Below, piece after piece: positions 55,402 through 64,000 of a DNA stretch of 64,000 nucleotides (within the stretch, counting starts at the first letter, position 1; each line of letters begins with the position of its first letter). The position numbers and the translations under genes are program-made. This DNA comes from Scilla litardierei. Lineage: Eukaryota; Streptophyta; Magnoliopsida; Asparagales; Asparagaceae. Under the pieces are notes generated by a model, which saw nothing but the letters and a program-made list of their open reading frames with translations, made no database searches and was not told where the DNA came from. The stretch spans positions 161,078,391 through 161,142,390 of the forward strand of contig CM061142.1 in the NCBI GenBank assembly GCA_030789695.1, read 5' to 3'.

Positions 55402-57460
55402 TGACCGGCGCCCCGTTTACGGTTTGGGCACGGTGTCGTTTTACCGCAAGTGCACGGTTAGTGTAGGGTGCGGGTTTATCGAACTCAGGGAGGTGGATGG
55501 CTTGAGTGGCTACTAGCCTCGCCTAGGTTATGTGCTAGCTACGCGGATAATGTGGGTGGAAGTGTAGAAATATAGAGAAGAAATAAAAATACACGAAATG
55601 AATCCCCGCTAACACGGGCTAGAGCACTCATGACACTTGGCATTTGACTTGACCCAGGGTGAGACATTGCCCCAAAAGGTGGTACCTAGCATCCATGGCC
55701 CGATATTCCGGTCGGTGCCAAGCACGCTAGGCCTACCCGGTTCCGGACGGTGGGCATTCTCATGTCCATTAACACCTTCTGCAACCGGGAGCATTAAGGC
55801 CACAATGATATCTCCCAACACTTCGTCCAAGCCGCTCCCGCGCGCGAGGACTCGATGTCAACGCTCGAGGCGTGAGCTATGGCTAGGGAGTCAACCGCCA
55901 AGTTTATTCCTCCTTGGCCTGACGGTCAGAGGCGGTCTTTCTCCCGCCAATGACAATGAAACACCCCCGCGTAATCCTAATGGCCAAATAGGTCAAATGT
56001 GATTTCTAGCAATACATCGAAGCGGATCTTGACAGGACAAGCACCGGACCCCAATCCCCAACACATCTAGTGTGTTGCCATACGAATTGGACCCAGATTG
56101 CTAGAAATCCTCATTGATGCATTTGATCGAACACATGCCATGCAACCAAGTCAAATGAAACAACCAAGCATCAATCCTACCCTAACCCGTATTAGGGTTC
56201 ATCAATACTACTCCATGATGAAAAACATATAAACAAACAACACAAAAGACATACAAACATTCATCATGAAGCAAAAGAAATACAACACAAAAAATGGAGA
56301 ACAAGAGAAAGAAATACTTATCTTGATTTTGAACCTCCAATCCAATACAAGACTTATTACAAGAGAAAACCTAATCTAACCTAATCTAAACTCACAAGAG
56401 AAAGGGGCAAAAAGCCCTTAAAAACTGAGAAGAACTCCCCCAAATCGTGCTCAAACTTGTATTTAAAACCCCTCAAAAAACCCTTAACAGTTCGGGTCCG
56501 AAACCCACTCAAAACTGTTAAAACAGGCCCACCCGATCGGGTGAAAACTCACCCGATCGGGTGAAAACTCACCCGATCGGGTGAAAACTCACCCGATCGG
56601 GTGGAATAAACAAAGAGCACGAGACTGCTGAAATTGACTTCAACCAATCGGTTGGACTCCCAACCGATCGGTTGAAGTGAAATTTCAGACAGCAGCCAAT
56701 TTCAGCACATAGCTGCGCTCAGAAAATTCCAGAAAAATCTAGAAAAATTGGATTTGGGCATGCGACCTATCGTTGGAAAGCTGACGACGATGCCGACGCT
56801 AGAAAAATAAGAGATCACCCAAAATCCTTCTGGAATGATAGCAGATCTTCAATGAATGAGCAGCGGTGCGCGAAAGGGGACGAAAAGGCCACCCGATCGG
56901 TTGAAATGTCAACCGATCGGGTGAGCAGCTTGTTGCTTCGGCCGTCGCCTTCAGGAGCTTCAACCGGGCACAGAGGAGAGCGGGTGGCGTGACCGGGTCG
57001 TCGATCGGAGGAATCGGCTACAGATGAACCGATCGGGTGAGATGTCACCCGATCGGTTGGAATTTAGCTCCAAATTCCCGAGAATTGCGGCGTTTGAACC
57101 GGTCACTGAACCGACCGGGTGACTTCTTGGCCGCTCCAACTTGTGTCCGGGTGGTGCACGCGTGCATCACCCGATCGGTTGGAAGTGACCAACCGGTCGG
57201 GTGAGGGGCTGAAAGATGCGATCTTCGTCGTTTGACCCCTTGGATCACGCGTGACTCCTCCCGTTGCTCCGGGGACTCATGATATCGTCGTTTTATGTCC
57301 CAAATGCTGGAAAATTCCTGCAAAATACAAAAAACACGGAAAAGTGAAAGAAAACCAGAAAACACAAGAAAACACGAGAAAACGAATATAAGACGGCGGT
57401 AAAATACGGAAAAACACGGAAGAAAAAGTGCGTAAATATATGAAATATAAACGCACGTCA
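55402..57460 (-). repeat. 3' LTR of Athila-like element
   Basis: 2059 bp. About 41 bp longer than the other LTR, mostly because a 20-bp unit containing CACCCGATCGGGTG is present four times at 56526-56600 rather than twice. Confidence 0.93.
56526..57205. repeat. CCGATCGG palindrome family in Athila-like LTR
   Basis: About twelve sites of the form (C/A)ACC(C/G)GATCGG(G/T)TG. Four are in a 20-bp tandem run at 56526-56600; the others lie in pairs near 56645/56667, 56892/56913, 57030/57048 and 57168/57190. The same family is in the other LTR, with two tandem copies instead of four. Confidence 0.9.
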
Positions 57461-57478
57461 AAATCCCCCAAGCTGAAC
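57461..57478 (-). promoter_or_regulatory. Polypurine tract of Athila-like element
   Basis: The minus strand reads CAGCTTGGGGGATTT next to the 3' LTR. Two similar tracts occur inside the element near 58755 and 58990. Confidence 0.75.
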
Positions 57479-59262
57479 TCTTCCTCGTCCTCGAGGAAGA
57501 CGAGTGAGAGTAGGAGCTCGGAGGGGAAAAATAGAGAGAAAGAGAGAAAAAGAAAACTCTATATCCTAGATCGCCCGTCAGGGCCAACAAAGTCAAAAAC
57601 GACACACCAAGCAAGCAAACACCAAATCACATCACTAAACTAAGGAATACGAGTCCAGACAAATGTCGTGGGCCCACACGGTGAAGCGCGAGTGAGTGTG
57701 GTCGTGTGTTAGCAGACGGTGTCACTATCTACATTGTGCAATAAAGCTCGATATACACAAATAAAGGAAACGACCCAAATACCGATTCGAATTTGAAATT
57801 GCGGTGAATATTAGCTCAAGCATGCATGAGAAGAGTATAAGAATAGAAGCGTATCATGCATCGGGGACTCCACAACTAGGGTTAAGGAAATCACACCACT
57901 ATAGCCGAGATACTAGCTAAAAAGTTCCCACGCCAAGTGTTTTCGAAAGCGATGGGGGTTGAGTTGATGTGGAGTAGAACACTCGGTGCAAATTCTCGCC
58001 TTCCCTTTATTCTCGGCAAGTAGGAAAAAATATTCACACGGGAATTTTTTTTGGGTTTTAGGTATTTGTATTTTTTTTTGGATTTTGGGCTATACAAAAT
58101 TTTTCTTTTCTTTTCTTTTTGGGTTTTTCTTTTCTTTTCTCTTTTTTTTTATTTTTGGGTTTTTGGCTATACACATGTGTACTCTCCCAAGTGGGAGAAA
58201 GGTACACGACGAGGGGATTTGCACCAAGTAAAACAAAAAGGAAGTCGGAATCTAAACACTTGGGCAAAGGAAACTATTCTCGCTAAATAGAGCATGGGCT
58301 AAATGGGTTATCCTAGTCCTTAATTGTGAAATCCCGACACATGCGAAATGAAGTACACGATATATATATATATATATAGCATGCAGAAGCAGACAGGGAA
58401 AATAAATACCGCATATTCAAATCGAAGCATGATAATCTAGGGGTCATTCCTGGACAGGTATATAAAGTAAAATCACAAAGTAGAAGCACACCAAACAGCT
58501 AGGCACGACGCACGACTCACAAAAAGCTAAGTGGACCCGTGATGCATGAAATGCAAGAGGACCCGGCTTCCTGAGGTTAGTGAATGTGATTATCGAAGCC
58601 GTGCAAGGTGTGCGTGTGATTTTCGTGGCAATTCATCATAGGGTTCATCTCTGGGAGAAAGAGATAAAAAGAAGAAAAGAAAAAAAAAAGAAAAACACAG
58701 AGAAAAACGAATCAAATAACGAAGAAAAAGACACAAATGACGCACGAAGTGCGACTCCCCCAAGCTGAAACTTGCATTGTCCTCAATGCAATAGTAGTGA
58801 ATACGGGAGGGCAATGAAAATGGGGGGAGTGACGCACCGACACAAAAAATGAAAAACATGAAAAACACACGAACGAAACTAAAAAAAGAAAAAGAAACAT
58901 ACAAAATAAAAGATATAAAACGCAAGGAAGGACTTAAAGACACAAACACACGACAACGACACACGAAAACATACACACAAAAGTCGATTTCCCCCAAGCT
59001 GAACATGACAATGCCAGCGAAATGATATGATCAATGTGATGCAGAAATATGCAAGGGGAAGATCGGAAAAGAAAAGAAAGAAATCAAAATGCAGGAGAGA
59101 CGGTGTGCTCATTCTCATCGGAAGAGGATGAGGGTGAAATAATAGAAGGGCAAGACATGAAGGGTTATTAAGATGCAAAAGCAAATCCTAGATACGCTCC
59201 CCTCGCTAATGAGTGGAGACGAGATTATTCAAACCTAAACTAGAAAGCGGTAAATTTTTACA
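57479..59262 (-). other. Noncoding interior of Athila-like element
   Basis: About 1.8 kb with homopolymer-rich stretches (T-rich 58050-58170, A-rich 58660-58740), a TA repeat at about 58358-58377 and two internal polypurine-like tracts. No protein motif is visible; in autonomous relatives pol would occupy this kind of position. Confidence 0.6.
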
Positions 59263-60623
59263 CTACTGGATTAGGATACACCTGAGCATAGGTGGATCCA
59301 AGATCTGGAGCGGGGCAGGTAGCTGCTCTAACTGCTCCTTCTGTGGCTCCGCCAGAAGCGTTGTGCCACGTGTGCCAATGGACCCAAGCAATGCACCTCC
59401 AAGCATCCCTCGTAGGTGTCCACCTGTGACCTGCAAAGGACGAGGTGCATTAGTCCATGGCAAGAAATTATTTCCCAAAATAAATGTATCCCAGAGATAG
59501 TCACCGGTAAATGATGGTAAAATATATGAAATGTGGCGAACACTCCCTGGAAATGGTATGCTATCCTCTGTGCTAGCGACGATCAAATCCCCGCTCTCCA
59601 TGTGAAGTTGCTCTCCAGGTGGTGACACACCGCAGCATACCTCAAGGGAAGTCGATCCTGTGTCCTGCGAGAGATATGGTGTGTCAAAAATATATAAGTC
59701 TAAAGGAATAGGACGTGAAAAGCGAGACTTAAATGTGGAGTGAGAGTGAGTATGAAAGTCTCCCTGAAGAGGGGCAATATGCTCAAGTAGATGCTCAGCC
59801 GCAGAAGAAGTGGAGCGTGACGGTAGAGGTAGATGTGGCTCGGGCTCCATGAAGTGGACGATCGTATCCAAGCCCTCATGCATATCCTCCTCGACGATAT
59901 GCTCATACTCCACCATCTGCCCGATGTCCTGAATGACATCCTCATGGTTGACCACGGACCAAGGAAGAAGCTGCGACAGAGATGGCTGTGGAGGTGGATG
60001 TAGAGCGGACCCCTCGTATGTGGTCATGGTGTCCTCGTCCTCACGTACATCCTCCTCGCCGGTATGCATAATCTCTGTAAACTCCTCGGTGCTCTCATAG
60101 GACTCATGCGGGGTATCCAAATCAAGACAAGAAGTCTCTCCCACAGATCCTATAGAAATCACCCCATCCTCACTATCATCATCAAAAATGCTTCGTCATC
60201 CAAGTGGTAGTGATGGAAAAATGGGGTATCGGCTTGAGATGTGTCTATGGTGGTCGATGGCATGGTGGTCTCAACCATGAAGGTGGGTATATCCTCTCCT
60301 TCATCCCCTCTCCTCGGTGTAGGCTCGGTGATTGGTACCATCAAGTTCTGTAATATTTGGCCTTGGTTAAACATGTCACTTTCAAGGAAAGACATGAGGC
60401 TTGATTCTTCTTGTGTTTGTGGAGGGGTATAAGGTTGAGGAAATGGATGGGAGGTGTTTGGGCTACGGTTGTGGGAAAATGTTTGGCCTTGGAGTGGGGG
60501 GAGGCTCTCAAGCGTAAATGGGCAATCATAATACATGTGCCCCACCATCCCACAAGTCTCACAAACCACAACTGAATAAGGATCGTATCCTCCCATCTGA
60601 GCATCGAAATTTGATCTCCACAT
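59263..60623 (-). pseudogene. CCHC zinc-knuckle ORF of Athila-like element, frameshifted
   Basis: It begins at 60623 with MWRSNFDAQMGGYDPYSVV and has a zinc knuckle CETCGMVGHMYYDC (C-X2-C-X4-H-X4-C) at residues 21-34, then a Pro/Thr/Ser-rich region. The first frame stops at 60159. An overlapping frame continues from about 60190 to 59263 (DDDSEDGVISIGSV...), with acidic and Pro-rich stretches and a Gly-rich segment (GGHLRGMLGGALLGS). A one-base loss in the run of five A at 60184-60188 (T on the coding strand) explains the break, so the ancestral protein was about 450 residues. Gag-like function is inferred from the knuckle only. Confidence 0.7.
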
Positions 60624-60835
60624 GGTTACACCAAAGATACCTGGACAACAAAAATAAGAAAACTAGAGAGGAGCGTCAATAGTACAAGAGAATAACAAAA
60701 AGATAATATAATGGTAGGGGAAAAATTTCTTGGTTATTGAATATTTTTTTAAAAAAAAGAAAAAAAGAAATTTTTTTTTGTGTTTTTATGCGTAGTCTAA
60801 TGAACCCAAGCTAAGCTAATATCAAACCGAACGCC

Positions 60836-60853
60836 TCCCCGGCAACGGCGCCA
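60836..60853 (-). promoter_or_regulatory. Primer binding site of Athila-like element (Asp tRNA type)
   Basis: The minus strand reads TGGCGCCGTTGCCGGGGA, six bases after the 5' LTR. This site type characterizes Athila elements and fixes the element's orientation. Confidence 0.9.
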
Positions 60854-60859
60854 AAAACT

Positions 60860-62877
60860 TGACCGGCGCCCCGTTTACGGTTTGGGCGCGGTGTCGTTTT
60901 ACCGCAAGTGCACGATTAGTGTAGGGTGCGGGTTTATCGAACTCAGGGAGGTGGATGGCTTGAGTGGCTACTAGCCTTGCCTAGGTTGTGTGCTAGCTAC
61001 GTGGATAATGTGGGTGGAAGTGTAGAAATATAGAGAAGAAATAAAAAGACACGAAATGAATCCCCGCTAACACGGGCTAGAGCACTCATGACACTTGGCA
61101 TTTGACTTGACCCAGGGTGAGACATTGCCCCAAATGGTGGTACCTAGCATCCATGGCCCGATATTCTGGTCGGTGCCAAGCACGCTAGGCCTACCCGGTT
61201 CCGGACGGTGGGCATTCCCATGTCCATTAACACCTTCCGCAACCGGGAGCATTAAGGCCACAATGATATCTCCCAACACTTCGTCCAAGCCGCTCCCGCG
61301 CGCGAGGACTCGATGTCAACACTCGGGGCGTGAGCTATGGCTAGGGAGTCAACCGCCAAGTTTATTCCCCCTTGGCCCGACGGTTAGAGGCGGTCTTTCT
61401 CCCGCCAATGACAATGAAACACCCCCGCGTAACCCTAATGGCCAAATAGGTCAAATGTGATTTCTAGCAATACATCGAAGCGGATCTTGACAGGACAAGC
61501 ACCGGACCACAATCCCCAACACATCTAGTGTGTTGCCATACGAATTGGACCCAGATTGCTAGAAATCCCCATTGATGCATTTGATCGAACACATGCCATG
61601 CAACCAAGTCAAATGAAACAACCAAGCATCAATCCTACCCTAACCCGTATTAGGGTTCATCAATACTACTCCATGATGAAAAACATATAAACAAACAACA
61701 CAAAAGACATACAAACATTCATCATGAAGCAAAAGAAATACAACACAAAAAATGGAGAACAAGAGAAAGAAAAACTTATCTTGATTTTGAACCTCCAATC
61801 CAATACAAGACTTATTACAAGAGAAAACCTAATCTAACCTAATCTAAACTCACAAGAGAAAGGGGCAAAAAGCCCTAAAAACTGAGAAGAACTCCTCCAA
61901 ATCGTGCTCAAACTTGTATTTAAAACCCCTCAAAAAACCCTTTACAGTTCAGGTCCGAACCCCACTCAAAACTGTTAAAACAGGCCCACCCGATCGGGTG
62001 AAAACTCACCCGATCGGGTGGAATAAACAGAGAGCACAAAACTGCTGAAATTGACTTCAACCGATCGGTTGGACTCCCAACCGATCGGTTGAAGTGAAAT
62101 TTCAGACAGCAGCCAATTTCAGCACATAGCTGCGCTCAGAAAATTCCAGAAAAATCTAGAAAAATTGGATTTGGGCGTGCGAACTATCGTTGGAAAGCTG
62201 ACGACGATGCCGACGCTAGAAAAATAATAGATCACCAAAAATCCTTCTGGAATGATAGCAGACCTTTAATGAATGAGCAGTGGTGCGCGAAAGGGGACGA
62301 AAAGGCCACCCGATCGGTTGAAATGTCAACCGATCGGGTGAGCAGCTTGTTGCTTCGGCCGTCGCCTTTGGGAGCTTCAACCGGGCACAGAGGAGAGCTG
62401 GTGGTGTGACCGGGTCGTCGATCGGAGGAATCGGCTACAGATGAACCGATCGGGTGAGATGTCACCCGATCGGTTGGAATTCAGCTCCAAATTCCCGAGA
62501 ATTGGGGCGTTTGAACCGGTCACTGAACCGACCGGGTGACTTCTTGGCCGCTCCAACTTGTGTCCAGGTGGTGCACGCGTGCATCACCCGATCGGTTGGA
62601 AGTGATCAACCGGTCGGGTGAGGGGCTGAAAGATGCGATCTTCGTCGTTTGACCCCCTGGATCATGCGTGACTCCTCCCGTTGCTCCGGGGACTCATGAT
62701 ATCGTCATTTTATGTCCCAAATGCTGGAAAATTCCTGCAAAATACAAAAAACACGGAAAAGTGAAAGAAAACAAGAAAACACAAGAAAACACGAGAAAAC
62801 GAATATAAGACGACGGTAAAATACGGAAAAACACGGAAGGAAACGTGCGTAAATATATGAAATATAAACGCACGTCA
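60860..62877 (-). repeat. 5' LTR of Athila-like element
   Basis: 2018 bp, TGACCGGCG...CACGTCA; it matches 55402-57460 with scattered substitutions and the copy-number difference in the 20-bp unit at about 61985-62020. Confidence 0.93.
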
Positions 62878-62882
62878 TCTTG
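62878..62882. repeat. Target site duplication TCTTG (right) of Athila-like element
   Basis: Matches 55397-55401. Confidence 0.95.
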
Positions 62883-62966
62883 TGTGTTCAAACTGAAATA
62901 CTCAATTGGAGACAGCATGGTCTGGAAATGTGCGGCAAAAAAATATCTTATTAAAAAGACTCACAA
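62883..62966 (-). other. Start of Tat 3' noncoding region after pol
   Basis: 84 bases between the integrase stop and the Athila-like insertion. Nothing recognizable. Confidence 0.4.
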
Positions 62967-63994
62967 TCACTGATAGTACTTTAGTAAGTGCTCCGTGTTC
63001 CAAGGGTGAGCCAGTTCGCTTCCGTCCAGGGTCGCCAGGATGTACGTGGCTGGCCCGACGACGTCGACGATCTCGTAGGGTCCCTCCCATTTGGCGGCCA
63101 ACTTTCCTCGGCTAGCGGTCTCGGGTTTGAAGGTGGCGTCTCTGAGGACCAATTCGTGACTCTGAAGGTCCGCTTCTTCGCCCTGGAGTTGTAGTGACGG
63201 TCCATCCTATGGCTGTGCCGGACGAGGTTCGTCAGGGCTCGATCCCTCACTTCGTCCACGAGTTCGAGACTGAGGCCGAGACCCTCCCCATTGATATCTT
63301 CATCGAAGAACTTCTGCCGAAGTGTCTCCTCTCCGATCTCCATGGGGACGATCTCTTCCGACCTGTACGCCAGCATGAATGGGCTCTCTCCGGTCGAAGC
63401 CTTGTGAGTGGTACGGTAGGACCAGAGAATGCACGGTAGCTCGTCTACCCACGTCCCGAGAGATGCATCGACCTTCTTCTTTAGGGGGCCCAAGATGCAT
63501 TTGTTTGCGGCCTCTGCCATCCCATTGCACTGCGGGTGGGTGACGGATGCAAAATGAAGCTTGATTCCCCAGCCCGAACAGAAGTCGCGGAAGCCTTCGC
63601 AGTCGAACTGTCTCCCATTGTCCGTTACTATAGAGCGGGGTATCCCGAAGCGACATATCACGGACTGCCAAATGAAGCCCTTCATATACGTCCATGTGAT
63701 GCGTGCCAACAGCTCAGCTTCGACCCACTTTGTGAAGTAGTCCACGACGACGACCAGGTACTTCCTTCCCCCGGAAGCATTCGGGAAAGGTCCGAGGATG
63801 TCAAGTCCCCATTTGGGACCGGGCTTATAATAGGCACCAAGTCAGCTGGAGGAGCCGTCGTATGTCGGCCAAATTTATGGCACACCTCGCACTTCTTGAC
63901 GTACCGAGCCGTGTCTTGGATCATAGTCGGCCAGTATTACCCCTGGCGCACTATCTTGGGGGCGATAGTGCGGCTGCTGTGGTGGTTCCCGTAG
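62967..63994 (-). pseudogene. Tat-type integrase, C-terminal part of pol, broken
   Basis: Minus-strand Gypsy integrase of the Athila/Tat type running in from the right edge. It has a zinc-finger remnant (YVKKCEVCHKFGRHT) near 63880, the core MDYFTKWVEAE near 63740, GIPRSIVTDNGRQFD near 63640, THPQCNGMAEAANK near 63535, WSYRTTHKASTGESPF, and the C-terminal KWEGPYEIVDVVGPATYIL ending in HLLKYYQ at 62967. The catalytic residues TD and the E of MAEAANK are visible. Frame changes occur near 63750-63830 and 63145, and a TAA interrupts the segment near 63935, so it is inactive. Confidence 0.88.
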
Positions 63995-64000
63995 AAGCCT

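Larger units (their letters stand above)
55402..62877 (-). mobile_element. Athila-like non-autonomous LTR element with zinc-knuckle ORF only
   Basis: A 7476-bp element on the minus strand. LTRs are 2059 and 2018 bp (TGACCGGCG...CACGTCA) and target duplications are TCTTG. The primer binding site TGGCGCCGTTGCCGGGGA is the form used by Athila-type Gypsy elements and complementary to an Asp tRNA. The 3.4-kb interior has a CCHC-containing ORF but no protease, RT, RNase H or integrase, so it must depend on another element. It resembles the TR-GAG class of non-autonomous retrotransposons. Confidence 0.88.
40301..64000 (-). mobile_element. Tat/Retand-like Gypsy element, partial, with two nested insertions
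   Basis: The order along the minus strand from the right edge is integrase (63994-62967), Athila-like insertion, 80-bp tandem array, noncoding DNA, and an opposite-strand Transposase_28-type gene that is itself split by Copia C. Tat-lineage Gypsy elements are known for an extra ORF, often antisense, downstream of pol, and Retand elements for amplified tandem repeats there, so this layout fits. Gag and RT would be beyond the right edge. No LTR of this element could be delimited; the left border near 40300 is approximate. Confidence 0.65.

Noticed and set aside
55637..56002. 121-codon + strand frame present in both Athila-like LTRs
   Set aside because: No recognizable domain; the two copies reflect LTR duplication, and the strand is opposite to the element.

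Overview
This window is repeat-rich DNA from a flowering plant. It shows plant-type CACTA, Copia and Gypsy (Tekay, Tat and Athila-like) elements, GT-AG introns, and no bacterial-style operons or ribosome binding sites. I found no host gene, tRNA gene or rRNA gene. Almost everything from about 3.5 kb to the right edge can be assigned to transposable elements, several nested inside one another. The species cannot be named from the sequence.

Layout. (1) 1-3022: A+T-rich DNA with one end of a hAT-type element (to 580) and an antisense Copia RNase H relic (1700-2155). A 500-base assembly gap follows (3023-3522). (2) 3523-16236: most of a large En/Spm (CACTA) transposon on the + strand. It has a broken TNP2-like transposase gene, a second TNPA/Transposase_24-like gene, an array of subterminal palindromes and a 3' terminus. 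Its 5' end lies in the gap. The last exon of the second gene also exists as a nearly perfect 254-bp inverted copy, so a transcript would fold into a long hairpin. (3) About 17.1-40.3 kb: an old Copia element on the minus strand (Copia A). It is split by a complete Tekay-type chromovirus (21045-30769, + strand) and a complete but decayed Copia element (Copia B, 30779-38659, minus strand). The two insertions used target sites that overlap by one base. (4) About 40.3 kb to the right edge: a Tat/Retand-like Gypsy element on the minus strand. Integrase is at the right edge, followed in element order by an 80-bp satellite-like array and an opposite-strand accessory gene (Transposase_28 type). This element carries two insertions: a young Copia element (Copia C, 42797-50878) with identical LTRs and an unbroken gag-pol frame, and an Athila-like non-autonomous element (55402-62877) with only a CCHC zinc-knuckle ORF.

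How the parts relate. Four complete LTR insertions have matching 5-bp target duplications (TACAC, CATAA, GGGTC, TCTTG), so the nesting order is largely readable. The Tat element and Copia A are the old hosts; Copia C is the youngest arrival. Many nonsense mutations in the older elements are C-to-T changes in CG or CHG contexts, as expected after long cytosine methylation. Recurrent unusual structures are palindrome arrays in the LTRs of unrelated families, extremely GC-rich leaders in Copia B and C, putative introns inside the Tekay gag-pol, and the hairpin-forming duplication in the CACTA element.
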